From assembly GCA_963787285.1 (NCBI GenBank), contig CAWBCM010000008.1, positions 295,560 through 359,559 on the forward strand: 64,000 nt of DNA, in the 5' to 3' direction. Both the position numbers and the translations under genes were made by a program. Each line of letters starts with the position of its first letter. Position 1 is the first letter of the stretch. Origin of the DNA: JAHEJN01 sp963787285 (GTDB taxonomy: Bacteria; Actinomycetota; Acidimicrobiia; Acidimicrobiales; JAHEJN01). This document shows, in pieces, positions 44,592 to 52,693 of this stretch. The notes beneath the pieces were generated by a model. It had not been told where the DNA came from, did no database searches, and saw only the letters and a program-made list of their open reading frames with translations.

Positions 44592-45149
44592 ATGCTCGAA
44601 CGTCCACCGCTCGGCCGGCCCGCACCGGCAGTCGATGCCGTGGACACCGAAGGCCGCCCGTGGCGCCTGGCCGACCATCGTGGCCATGCCGTGGTTCTGA
44701 TCTTCCACCGCCACGTTCATTGACTGCCGTGTGCCGCCCATGCCGTCGCCGTTGGCGATCGGCTCGCCGAGTTCCCCGAGGGCACCACCGTCGCCGTGGT
44801 CACCTTCACGACGAGGGGGGTCGCCTCGGCCTACCGGCGCCGGAACGAGCTCGCCCTTCCGGTCCTGGTCGACGGCAGTCGGGAGTCCTACCGGGCCTTC
44901 GGCATCGGTCGGGGTTCGGTGTGGCGGGTGTGGGGCGCACGAGCCCTGCGCCGCTACATCGAGATCGTGAGGAGCGACGGTCTGTCGGGTCTGCGCCGAC
45001 CCACCGACGACACACTTCAGCTCGGCGGCGACTTCGTCGTTGCCCCCGACGGCACCCTTGCATGGGGGTTCTGGGGCGAGGGTCCCGACGACCGACCACC
45101 GGTCGACGATCTCATCACTGCGGCGTGGGAGGCCGTCACGCCAGGGTGA
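44592..45149 (+). CDS. Peroxiredoxin-like (AhpC/TSA) candidate selenoprotein with UxxC motif
   Basis: 185 codons with one in-frame TGA, at 44721-44723 (codon 44). Before it reads AVVLIFHRHVH and after it LPCAAHAVAVGD, so the TGA replaces the first Cys of the CxxC redox motif (Sec44-Leu-Pro-Cys47) of the thioredoxin-fold peroxiredoxin-like family. Downstream homology continues (FGIGRGSVWRVWG, LQLGGDFVVAPDG). Codon usage is uniform across the TGA. A hairpin with a G-first loop starts 18 nt downstream, fitting a bacterial SECIS. If not selenocysteine, it is a Cys-to-stop mutation or a base error. Expected role: thiol-dependent peroxide reduction. It overlaps the convergent EamA gene end by 14 bp. 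Confidence 0.75.
44742..44763 (+). promoter_or_regulatory. Candidate bacterial SECIS hairpin
   Basis: GCCG+TCGCC pairs with GGCGA+CGGC around the loop GTT, with a single bulged T (44759): 9 base pairs. The apical loop begins with G, 27 nt after the TGA, within the spacing known for bacterial SECIS elements. High GC makes chance hairpins common, so this is supportive rather than decisive. Confidence 0.5.
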
Positions 45150-45960
45150 TCAGGACGATCCCGGCCAAAGCGAGCGTGAGACCGGTCACCTGACGAGAGG
45201 TGAGGGCCTCGCCGTCGAAGAGCCATCGCAACACGATCGTCACCACGGGATAGAACGAGCCGGCCACCGCCACGGGAGTGATCGAGCCGCGTTGGGTGCC
45301 GATGGCGATGGCACCCACGCCCGCGCTCCCGAACAGGCCCCCCACGGCCGGCACCAGCCGGGAACCCCGCGCCGGGAGCAGTGGTCGACGCAGCCCCAAC
45401 GCAACCACCGACACGATGACTCCCGACACGATTCGTTGCGGCACCACGGGCCACAGCCCGGCTTCCACATCGGTCTCGGCCACCGACAGCAGCGCGAAGG
45501 CGAAGCCGATGCCCGCCACCACTCCGTACACGAGGCCGATGACGATGTGGCGGCCGTGGGGCCCCCAGGTGGCAATCAGGAGTCCCGACAGGCCGATGGC
45601 CGATCCGGTCACGGCCAACGTCGTCGGTGGATCACCCCGCACCACATCGGCCACCACCGGTCCGATCGCCGACACCACGGCGGCGACCGGGGCCACGACG
45701 GCCACCGACGACGCAGAGAAGCCTGCGTAGATCGACCAGAGACCCAGCGCGATGCCGATCCCGGACAGTGCGCCCAGCACGATCGTCTCCTGCGAGAGCT
45801 CGTAGCGTCCGGCCAACGCCAACAGCGCGAGGAAGCTCGCCCCCACCCAGAAGGCAACCGTGACCGTGGCCAGCGAACCCGACCGATCCGACGACCGGCT
45901 GCCGAAGAAGTCGGACGCGCCGATGAGGAGGGATCCGAGCACCCCGTAGAGGGCGTTCAA
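45136..45960 (-). CDS. EamA/DMT-family transporter
   Basis: 274-residue membrane protein with about ten hydrophobic segments arranged as two EamA repeats (ALYGVLGSLLIGASDFFGS at the start; GLVYGVVAGIGFAFALLSV opening the second; ending LTLALAGIVLITLA). The likely start is TTG at 45960, overlapping the dioxygenase stop in a TTGA arrangement; no ATG or GTG is near. Its position behind the aromatic meta-cleavage operon suggests export or import of a small metabolite, unproven. Confidence 0.8.
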   Translation of the reverse strand: MNALYGVLGSLLIGASDFFGSRSSDRSGSLATVTVAFWVGASFLALLALAGRYELSQETIVLGALSGIGIALGLWSIYAGFSASSVAVVAPVAAVVSAIGPVVADVVRGDPPTTLAVTGSAIGLSGLLIATWGPHGRHIVIGLVYGVVAGIGFAFALLSVAETDVEAGLWPVVPQRIVSGVIVSVVALGLRRPLLPARGSRLVPAVGGLFGSAGVGAIAIGTQRGSITPVAVAGSFYPVVTIVLRWLFDGEALTSRQVTGLTLALAGIVLITLA

Positions 45961-46799
45961 TGCGTGCTCGGGCCGGCGAGATCGATCTCGTAGCTGGCGA
46001 CGGTGCAACCCACGGCGAAGATGGGGATGGGCGCGTAGAAGTGCACGGTGCCCCGAGCTCCGGCGGCCGCTGCGGCCACCGCCAGGAACGTGCGGATCTC
46101 GAAACCCCCCTGCCCGGCTTCGGCGTAGACCCGGTTGTCGTCGTAGTCGAGAAGAGCGTCGCGATCGTTGCGGCACCACCGGTCGAGGAAATCACGGTCC
46201 CACGCCTCGTTGATCTTGCCCGAGTCGGGGGTGGCCGGCCAGTGCGAGATGCCGCCCGTGCCGACGACCGCGATGCGTTCGGGCACCGAGTCGGCCGCTC
46301 GCCGTATCGCTTCACCGAAGGCCCACGCCCGATGCAGGGGCGCCAGCGGCGGGCCCTGACAATTGATGTTGGCCGGAACAACCGGGAGATCGAAGTCGGG
46401 CGTGAGGAAATGCAGCGGCACGGCGATGCCGTGGTCGAAACGCCACTCCTCGGCATAGGCGACATCGACGGTTTCCATGATTTCGGCGATGAGGCGCCGC
46501 GACAGATCACGGTTGCCCGGGGCCCGGAACTTGTCGATGGAGAGCCAAGCCGGATCCTCGATCGGACCGTCGTAGAAGTCGGCCATTCCGACGGCGAAGC
46601 TGGGCATGTTGTCCATGAAGAAGTTGGCGAAGTGTTCGGCGGCGATGACGACGATCGCTTCGGCGGCGGCACCTTCGATGGCCGCACGCATGTCGTCGAA
46701 CGCGGCGTAGAACCGGTCGCGGACTTCCGGGGCGGCGCGGTCGGCCCGGCCGGTGATGCCGGGTGCGTGGCTGCACACGCCTGCATAGACCAGCGTCAT
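45957..46799 (-). CDS. Class III (LigB-type) extradiol ring-cleavage dioxygenase
   Basis: 280-residue catalytic subunit for O2-dependent meta cleavage of a catechol. It starts with YAGVCSHAPGITG, whose His is an Fe(II) ligand of LigB enzymes, with further His in EHFANFFMD and GGISHWPAT. Given hpaE, hpaF, hpaG and hpaH in the same locus, 3,4-dihydroxyphenylacetate (homoprotocatechuate) 2,3-cleavage is the likely reaction. A LigA-type small subunit is encoded directly upstream, which is not the case in the E. coli pathway. Confidence 0.86.
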   Translation of the reverse strand: MTLVYAGVCSHAPGITGRADRAAPEVRDRFYAAFDDMRAAIEGAAAEAIVVIAAEHFANFFMDNMPSFAVGMADFYDGPIEDPAWLSIDKFRAPGNRDLSRRLIAEIMETVDVAYAEEWRFDHGIAVPLHFLTPDFDLPVVPANINCQGPPLAPLHRAWAFGEAIRRAADSVPERIAVVGTGGISHWPATPDSGKINEAWDRDFLDRWCRNDRDALLDYDDNRVYAEAGQGGFEIRTFLAVAAAAAGARGTVHFYAPIPIFAVGCTVASYEIDLAGPSTH

Positions 46800-46800
46800 G

Positions 46801-47169
46801 TCAGTCTCCTTCCTCGGGCGTCGGTCCCGATCGGTGACCGAGCTTCGCCGAGTGTTCGTCGACGCCCTCGTAGCCGGTGACCGCATACACACCTTCGCGC
46901 ACCGGTCCGTACGTGGTGATCCCGTCCCGCATCCGCTGGAGGTAGTCGGTCCATTCGATGTGATGCAACGCGGCGAAGTGCATCAGGATCTGTCCGTTCA
47001 CCCCGAGGTGATAGAGCAGTCCGATGTCGGGCTCGGTCAGCGCGGACACCTCCTCCTCGGAGAGCTCGTAGGGCGCGAGCACTGCGGTCCGGTCGGCACC
47101 GTAGGCCTCCTGCAGCGCGGGATCGCGGTTGAGCTCGTAGAGGAACTTCTGGACGTAGTACAGGCTCAC
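46801..47169 (-). CDS. LigA-type small subunit of the extradiol dioxygenase
   Basis: 122-residue helical protein resembling the alpha subunit of protocatechuate 4,5-dioxygenase: YYVQKFLYELNRDPALQ, LSEEEVSALTEPDIGLLYHLGVN and GQILMHFAALH. It would cover the active site of the LigB-type subunit encoded one base downstream. The start is GTG at 47169, immediately after the hpaE-like stop. The C-terminal tail after GVDEHSAKLG is poorly conserved. Confidence 0.8.
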   Translation of the reverse strand: MSLYYVQKFLYELNRDPALQEAYGADRTAVLAPYELSEEEVSALTEPDIGLLYHLGVNGQILMHFAALHHIEWTDYLQRMRDGITTYGPVREGVYAVTGYEGVDEHSAKLGHRSGPTPEEGD

Positions 47170-47170
47170 G

Positions 47171-48697
47171 TCAACCTCCCAGCTTGGGGATCGGATGGGT
47201 GTCGAGGGCGACCGCGATGTTCTTGGTCTCCATGTAGAAGTCGAAGCTCCAGTCACCCCCGTCGCGGCCGATGCCGCTGTTCTTCACGCCACCGAACGGG
47301 GTGGGGAGATGGCGCACGTTCTGGGAGTTGATCCACACCATGCCGGCCTCGAGTGCGTGGGCGACTCGATGCGCTCGTCCGACGTCGCGGGTCCACACAT
47401 AGCCGGCCAGGCCGTAGTCGATGTCGTTGGCGATCTTCACCGCGTCGGCTTCGTCGCCGAAGGGAAGGGCGGTGAGCACCGGGCCGAAGATCTCCTCCTG
47501 GGCGATGCGCATGTGCGGTGTGGCGTCGGTGAACAGCATCGGGGCCACGTAGGTGCCTCCTGCGGGGGCGTCGGCCCACGGCGTGCCATCGTGCACGGTG
47601 GCGCCGTCGGCCTCGGCGATGGCCCGGTAGCTGCGCACCTTGTCCTGATGGCGCGGATGGATCAGTGGACCGATCACCGCACCGGGATCGAGGGGATGGC
47701 CCACCGGAACACGGCGCATCTCGGCCGCGAGGCGTTCGCAGAATGCGTCGTAGATCGACTCCTGGACGAGGACCCGACTCGAGCTCGTGCAGCGCTCTCC
47801 GTTGAGGCTGTAGATCATGAACACGACTGCGTCGAGGGCCCGGTCGAGGTCGGCATCGTCGAACACGATCACCGGGTTCTTGCCGCCGAGCTCGAAGTGC
47901 AGCCGCTTCAGCGTCGGTGCGCCCTGGGCCTGGATCATCGAACCCGTGGTCGACTCGCCGACGAACGCTATGGCGGCGATCGCAGGGTGCTCGGTGAGGC
48001 TCTTGCCGGCCGTCTCGCCCATTCCGTGGACCAGATTCAACACGCCGGGCGGAAGTCCGGCCTCGAGGGCGATCTCGGCGAGGAGCTGCGCGGTGAGGGG
48101 GCTCCACTCGGCCGGCTTGTGCACGACCGTGCACCCTGCCGCGAGCGCCGGGGCGATCTTCCAGGTACTGAGCATGAACGGCGTGTTCCACGGGGTGATG
48201 ACCCCGACGGGACCGATGGCGCGACGGGTGGTGTAGTTCACGTGGTCCGGGGCCGGCAGCGAGAGACCATCGGCCGCCGACGGGGCGCGGTCGGCGAAGA
48301 AGCGGAAGTTGTCGGCGCCTCGGAGTGCCGCCTGCGACATGAACCGCATGGTCTGCCCGGTGTCGACGCACTCGGTGACGGCGATCTGGTGCGCGCGCTC
48401 GACGATGAGGTCGGCGACGTCGTGCAGGATGCGCTTGCGTTCGGTGCCCGGCGTGGCGGCCCATGCCGGGAAGGCCTCGTGGGCGGCGGTTGCCGCTGCG
48501 TCGATGTCGGCCGCGTCGCCCGCCGCGACGTCGCCCAGGTGGGCGCCGTCGATGGGCGAGGAGTTGGCGAAGGTCTCGCCCGAAACACTGGGCGTGGGCT
48601 GCCCGCCGATGAGGTGCAGCGTCGGTGCGGCGGCGAAGCGGGCAAGGTGGTCGCCGGCCGCAGCCAGGTTCTCGTCGTAGGTCCTGGTCGATGCCAT
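47171..48697 (-). CDS. hpaE: 5-carboxymethyl-2-hydroxymuconate semialdehyde dehydrogenase-like aldehyde dehydrogenase
   Basis: 508-residue NAD(P)-dependent ALDH oxidising the ring-cleavage semialdehyde to the diacid. GVITPWNTPFMLSTWKIAPA, FELGGKNPVIVFDDADLD (catalytic Glu), NGERCTSSSRVLV (catalytic Cys) and EEIFGPVLTALPF are all present, and the late PFGGVKNSGIGRDGG is typical of HpaE/AldB-like members. Start ATG 48697 overlaps the hpaF stop (TGATG). Specific assignment rests on the neighbours. Confidence 0.88.
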   Translation of the reverse strand: MASTRTYDENLAAAGDHLARFAAAPTLHLIGGQPTPSVSGETFANSSPIDGAHLGDVAAGDAADIDAAATAAHEAFPAWAATPGTERKRILHDVADLIVERAHQIAVTECVDTGQTMRFMSQAALRGADNFRFFADRAPSAADGLSLPAPDHVNYTTRRAIGPVGVITPWNTPFMLSTWKIAPALAAGCTVVHKPAEWSPLTAQLLAEIALEAGLPPGVLNLVHGMGETAGKSLTEHPAIAAIAFVGESTTGSMIQAQGAPTLKRLHFELGGKNPVIVFDDADLDRALDAVVFMIYSLNGERCTSSSRVLVQESIYDAFCERLAAEMRRVPVGHPLDPGAVIGPLIHPRHQDKVRSYRAIAEADGATVHDGTPWADAPAGGTYVAPMLFTDATPHMRIAQEEIFGPVLTALPFGDEADAVKIANDIDYGLAGYVWTRDVGRAHRVAHALEAGMVWINSQNVRHLPTPFGGVKNSGIGRDGGDWSFDFYMETKNIAVALDTHPIPKLGG

Positions 48698-49098
48698 CAG
48701 TCGGGAGCCTTCTTCTTCTGGAGACGGGTGCGCACATGATTGCGGTTGATGCGGAAATCCGGATCGATCTCGGTGAGCTCGATCGACCAGGCAACGGCGA
48801 GCGGACTGCACGCGTCGGTGGCGAGCTGCGCCTCCGCAGCATCGAGCACGTTCACCAGAAACCGCTGCTTGGCGTCCGCGTCGCGTCCCGGGCCGATGCG
48901 CACGGAGATGGCGACGAAGGCGAGATCCGGATCACCGTCGGCGACGCGGTAGTGGGTGCGCACGGCGGCCCGGGTCCGCAGTGCGTCGAGGGCCGGAAGG
49001 CCGTCGGCGAGGGCGGCGTGGTGCACGGCGCCGACGAGCGCGTCGACGTCGTGATGTTCGCCGACGTTGGCGGAGTACTCGATCGTGATGTGGGGCAC
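48697..49098 (-). CDS. hpaF: 5-carboxymethyl-2-hydroxymuconate delta-isomerase
   Basis: 133-residue tautomerase-superfamily protein beginning MPHITIEYSANV, with the catalytic Pro1 after Met removal, and RTHYRVADGDPDLAFVAISVRIGPGR in the middle. It isomerises 5-carboxymethyl-2-hydroxymuconate in homoprotocatechuate degradation. First gene of a leftward operon, divergent from hpaG across a region with a large inverted repeat. Confidence 0.9.
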   Translation of the reverse strand: MPHITIEYSANVGEHHDVDALVGAVHHAALADGLPALDALRTRAAVRTHYRVADGDPDLAFVAISVRIGPGRDADAKQRFLVNVLDAAEAQLATDACSPLAVAWSIELTEIDPDFRINRNHVRTRLQKKKAPD

Positions 49099-49129
49099 GG
49101 CAGCGCACGCTCTCGGATCAGGGATTGTT

Positions 49130-49157
49130 CACATGTTCAATATCTGTTTAACATGTG
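49130..49157. promoter_or_regulatory. Inverted-repeat operator, probable HpaR (MarR-family) site
   Basis: CACATGTT (49130-49137) and AACATGTG (49150-49157) form a perfect 8-bp inverted repeat with a 12-nt AT-rich spacer in the 110-bp region between the divergent hpaF and hpaG. The MarR-type regulator encoded two genes away is the obvious candidate to bind it and control both operons. Confidence 0.6.
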
Positions 49158-49208
49158 TATCACTCGAAGAAAAGACTCCGCACCCATCGAACCCGAAAGG
49201 CGCCCTTC

Positions 49209-50102
49209 ATGCGACTCGTGTCGTACTCCACCCCCGCCTCGTCGTCCTTCGGAGTCGTGACCGCCGACGGGCAAGGGGTGATCGACCTCGGAGCGCGACT
49301 CCCCGACGTCGCCGACTTGTCCGCTCTGCTCGGACAGGGTCGCCTCGACGATGCCCGCCCCCATACCGGCGAGCCGGCCGATGTCGGCCTCGACGCCATC
49401 ACCTTCGAACGCACGCTCCCCCGCCCGGCCAAGATCTTCTGCATCGGAGTGAACTACGGCGGCCGCAGCGCCGAGTACGCCGACAAGAGCGATGCCGCGT
49501 ACCCATCGGTCTTCGTTCGATTCCCCGAGAGCCTCACCGGTCACGACCAGCCCGTGGTCCGCCCTCCCGAGAGCGAACAGCTCGACTACGAGGGCGAGAT
49601 CGTCGCTGTCATCGGGAGGCCCGGCCGGCGCATCGCTCTCGAAGATGCCCGCCGTCACCTCGCCGGGCTCACCCTGGGCAACGAGGGAACGATCCGCGAC
49701 TGGGTGCGCCACGCGAAGTTCAACGTCACCCAGGGAAAGAACTGGGAGCGCAGCGGATCGATGGGCCCCTGGTTGGTCACAATGGACGAGATCGGCGACT
49801 TCGAGGAACTGCACCTCACCACGCGGGTCAACGGCGAGCTCCGCCAAGACGACACCCCGGCCACCATGAAGTACTCGATCGAGTACCAGGTGCACTATCT
49901 GTCGCGCTTCGTGACCCTGCAACCGGGCGACTGCATCTTCACGGGCACGCCGACGGGTGCCGGTGCCCGCTTCGACCCGCCGCGGTGGCTGGCGCCCGGT
50001 GACGTCGTCGAGGTCTCGGTCCCCGAGCTGGGAACACTGCGCAACACCGTCGTCGACGAATTCGACGACGGCCGCCACATCGCTCCCCCGGAGGCGCAGT
50101 GA
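49209..50102 (+). CDS. hpaG: Fumarylacetoacetate hydrolase-family isomerase/decarboxylase (HpaG-like)
   Basis: 297-residue FAH-fold enzyme for decarboxylation/isomerisation of 5-oxopent-3-ene-1,2,5-tricarboxylate. KIFCIGVNYGGRSAEYAD opens the catalytic domain; the metal ligands are in LDYEGEIVAVIG (Glu-x-Glu) and LVTMDEIGD (Asp); GSMGPWLVT and TGTPTGAGAR are also diagnostic. GAAAGG precedes the ATG. Followed with a 4-bp overlap by the MarR regulator. Confidence 0.88.
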   Translation: MRLVSYSTPASSSFGVVTADGQGVIDLGARLPDVADLSALLGQGRLDDARPHTGEPADVGLDAITFERTLPRPAKIFCIGVNYGGRSAEYADKSDAAYPSVFVRFPESLTGHDQPVVRPPESEQLDYEGEIVAVIGRPGRRIALEDARRHLAGLTLGNEGTIRDWVRHAKFNVTQGKNWERSGSMGPWLVTMDEIGDFEELHLTTRVNGELRQDDTPATMKYSIEYQVHYLSRFVTLQPGDCIFTGTPTGAGARFDPPRWLAPGDVVEVSVPELGTLRNTVVDEFDDGRHIAPPEAQ

Positions 50103-50563
50103 CGGCCGCGGAGATGCGCCCGTTCTCGCAATCGTTGCCCATGGCGCTCCTGCGGGCCCGCGAGGCCGCAATGCGTCGGTTCCGCCCGATGCTGGCCGAA
50201 CACGACCTCACCGAGCAGCAGTGGCGGGTGTTGCGTGCGCTCGCCGCCTCGGACGATCCGACGAGTGTGGGCGAGGTGGCCGAGCACACCTTCCTGCTCG
50301 GGCCGAGCCTGTCGCGCATCCTGGCCAACCTGGAGCGGCGCCACCTCGTCGAACGCCACACCAACGAGAACGACCAACGCAGTGCCCTGCTCACCCTGAG
50401 CGGCGCCGGACGGGCACTGGTCGGACGGATCGCACCCCGTTCCGAGGAGATCTACAACGGCATCGAAGCCGAGTTCGGAGCGGGCCGCCTCGCCGCCCTG
50501 CTCGACGAACTGGCCACCCTGTCCTCCATCGATGCTGCCGGTGACCTGGAGGAGGCATCGTGA
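50099..50563 (+). CDS. hpaR: MarR-family transcriptional regulator HpaR-like
   Basis: 154-residue winged-helix repressor closely resembling HpaR: ALLRAREAAMRRFRPML, HDLTEQQWRVLRALA and the recognition-helix region FLLGPSLSRILANLERRHL, then wing NDQRSALLTLS. It starts at GTG 50099 overlapping hpaG and overlaps hpaH (GTGA), so regulator and enzymes are co-expressed. Probable ligand is a hydroxyphenylacetate or its ring-cleavage intermediates; probable operator at 49130-49157. Confidence 0.9.
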   Translation: MTAAEMRPFSQSLPMALLRAREAAMRRFRPMLAEHDLTEQQWRVLRALAASDDPTSVGEVAEHTFLLGPSLSRILANLERRHLVERHTNENDQRSALLTLSGAGRALVGRIAPRSEEIYNGIEAEFGAGRLAALLDELATLSSIDAAGDLEEAS

Positions 50564-51363
50564 TCACCGACGACCAGATCGCCGCGGAGGCTGCGCTGCT
50601 CGACCAGGCCGAGATCGATGCCACCCAGATCCGCCAGACCACCTCGGTGTACCCCGAGATGACCATCGACGATGCGTACCGGGTGCAAGCCGCATGGCTC
50701 GACCGGAAGCTGGCCCGGGGCGAGACGCTCGTCGGCCACAAGATCGGGCTCACCTCCCGCGCCATGCAGGCCGCGATGAACATCACCACCCCCGACTCGG
50801 GCTTCCTCACCGATGCGATGGTTCTCCCCGCCGACACCGAGCTCGTCGCCGCCCACTTCTGCGATCCGAAGCTCGAGGTCGAGCTCGCCTTCGTCCTCGC
50901 TCGCGATCTCGCCGGAATCGACCTCGACATCGACGATGTCCTGGCGGCCACCGACCACGTCACCCCGGCGATCGAGCTCATCGCCGCCCGGTCGTACCGA
51001 CGCGATCCGCAGTCCGGCCGTACCCGCACCGTGATCGACACGATCTCCGACAATGCTGCCGATGCCGGCATCGTCTGCGGCGGCGCTCCGGTGGCGCCCC
51101 ACGAGGTCGATCTGCGCTGGATCGGAGCGCTCGCCACCCGCAACGGCATCGTCGAGGAGACGGGCCTCGCCGCCGGCGTGCTCGGGCATCCGGCGCATGG
51201 CATTGCCTGGTTGGCTCGGCGCTATCACGAGCAGGGCCTGACCCTCCGAGCCGGGCAGACGATCCTTGCCGGTTCCTTCACCCGACCCGTCGACGTCCGG
51301 CCCGGCGACGACTTCGAGTTCGACTTCGGACCACTCGGCAGCTTCGGTCTACGGTTCACCTGA
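50560..51363 (+). CDS. hpaH: 2-oxohept-4-ene-1,7-dioate hydratase (HpaH-like)
   Basis: 267-residue FAH-related hydratase adding water to 2-oxo-hept-4-enedioate. GHKIGLTSRAMQ, DPKLEVELAFVLARDL (metal Glu pair), ITPAIELI-like stretch TPAIELIAARS, and NAADAGIVCGG are HpaH/MhpD hallmarks. GTG start overlaps the hpaR stop. The pathway aldolase HpaI and the upstream hydroxylase are not in this window. Confidence 0.9.
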   Translation: MITDDQIAAEAALLDQAEIDATQIRQTTSVYPEMTIDDAYRVQAAWLDRKLARGETLVGHKIGLTSRAMQAAMNITTPDSGFLTDAMVLPADTELVAAHFCDPKLEVELAFVLARDLAGIDLDIDDVLAATDHVTPAIELIAARSYRRDPQSGRTRTVIDTISDNAADAGIVCGGAPVAPHEVDLRWIGALATRNGIVEETGLAAGVLGHPAHGIAWLARRYHEQGLTLRAGQTILAGSFTRPVDVRPGDDFEFDFGPLGSFGLRFT

Positions 51364-51373
51364 GGCGATTCCC

Positions 51374-52657
51374 ATGAGCGAGAACAAGTACCACCAAGAG
51401 CGACTGGAGACCCCACCTCCCCCGGCGGGATGTCCGGTGCACCACACGTGGAGCCCGCTCGACGACGACTACCTGGCCGAGCCCTACGGCATCGCCAAGC
51501 AGCTAGCTCACCAGCACCCGGTGTTCTACGCCGAACAGCTCGGCTACCTGGTGGTGACCGACATGGCGACCATCGAGGAGATCTTCACCGACCACGAGAC
51601 CTTCGCGTCCGTGAATGTCCAGGACCCCGTCTTTCCCCTCGCCCCTGAGGCCCACGAGGTCCTGTCGGCTCCCGACTTCGATCCGATCGCCGTCATGTCC
51701 AACCGGCCCGAGCCCGACCACGGCCGGATACGGGTCTACACGCGACAGGGGTTCTCGAACCGCCGCCTGAAGACACTCGAGCCCTACATTCGGCGCCGGG
51801 GCCACGAGCTGATCGACGACATGATCGGCGGTGGCGCACCCACCGAGTTCATCGAGGCGTTCGCGTTTCCCCTGCCCGGCGAGACCGTGTTCCGATTCAT
51901 CGGCTTTCCCGAGGGCGACGACGAGCTCCTGAAGGACTGGTGCGGTGACCGAAAAGCGTTCTCGTGGGGTCATCCGTCGCCTGCCGAGCAGACCGTGATC
52001 GCCACCCACATGCTGGCCTACTGGCGCTACTGCCGCGAGTTCACCGCCGCGAAGCGGCAGAACCCCGCCGACGACTTCGCGTCCGAGCTCATCGAGGCCC
52101 ACGAACAGAACCCCGACGACCTGAGCTACCGCGAGGTCGAGTCGATCATCTATGGCCTGTCGTTCGCCGGCCACGAGGCGGTCACGGCGCTGATCTGCAA
52201 CACGCTGCAGTGTCTGTTGCCTCGCCGCGACGTCTGGGCCGAGATCTGCGCCGACCACTCGCTGATACCCAACGCCATCGAGGAGGTCCTCCGGTTCAAC
52301 TCGAGCCAGATCTCGTGGCGACGGCTCACGACCAGGCCCACGACCGTGGGCGGCTACGACGTGCCGACGGGAACTGCGATCTTCATGAACTTCGCCTCGG
52401 CCAATCGCCAGGACGACCTCTTCGACGATCCCGACACCTTCGACATCCACCGCTCCGACGCCAACCACCACATCAGCTTCGGGAAGGGCGTGCACTACTG
52501 CCTGGGTGCTCGGTTGGCGAAGTTCGAGACCCAGATCGTCACCGAGATCCTCGCCGAACGACTGCCGTCGCTGCGCCTGGTCGACGACCAGCAGTTCACC
52601 TACTTCCCCAACATCACGTTCCGAGGACCCAACCAGTTGCACGTCACCTGGGACTGA
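51374..52657 (+). CDS. Cytochrome P450
   Basis: 427-residue soluble P450. The haem loop FGKGVHYCLGARLAKFE has the axial Cys376; the I-helix reads GLSFAGHEAVTAL, replacing the usual acid-alcohol pair (AGxET) with Glu-Ala; the ExxR is EEVLRF. It begins 10 bp after hpaH and may belong to the same transcript, so hydroxylation of an aromatic or alicyclic precursor feeding the pathway is possible. No ferredoxin or reductase gene is adjacent. Confidence 0.9.
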   Translation: MSENKYHQERLETPPPPAGCPVHHTWSPLDDDYLAEPYGIAKQLAHQHPVFYAEQLGYLVVTDMATIEEIFTDHETFASVNVQDPVFPLAPEAHEVLSAPDFDPIAVMSNRPEPDHGRIRVYTRQGFSNRRLKTLEPYIRRRGHELIDDMIGGGAPTEFIEAFAFPLPGETVFRFIGFPEGDDELLKDWCGDRKAFSWGHPSPAEQTVIATHMLAYWRYCREFTAAKRQNPADDFASELIEAHEQNPDDLSYREVESIIYGLSFAGHEAVTALICNTLQCLLPRRDVWAEICADHSLIPNAIEEVLRFNSSQISWRRLTTRPTTVGGYDVPTGTAIFMNFASANRQDDLFDDPDTFDIHRSDANHHISFGKGVHYCLGARLAKFETQIVTEILAERLPSLRLVDDQQFTYFPNITFRGPNQLHVTWD

Positions 52658-52693
52658 GCGATCCCGTCCGGCCGCGACGTGCGAACATGAGCT

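Noticed and set aside
44796..45149. A separate small gene starting after the TGA of the peroxiredoxin-like gene
   Set aside because: It would lack the conserved thioredoxin-fold N-terminus; the upstream 43 codons are clearly homologous and in the same frame.
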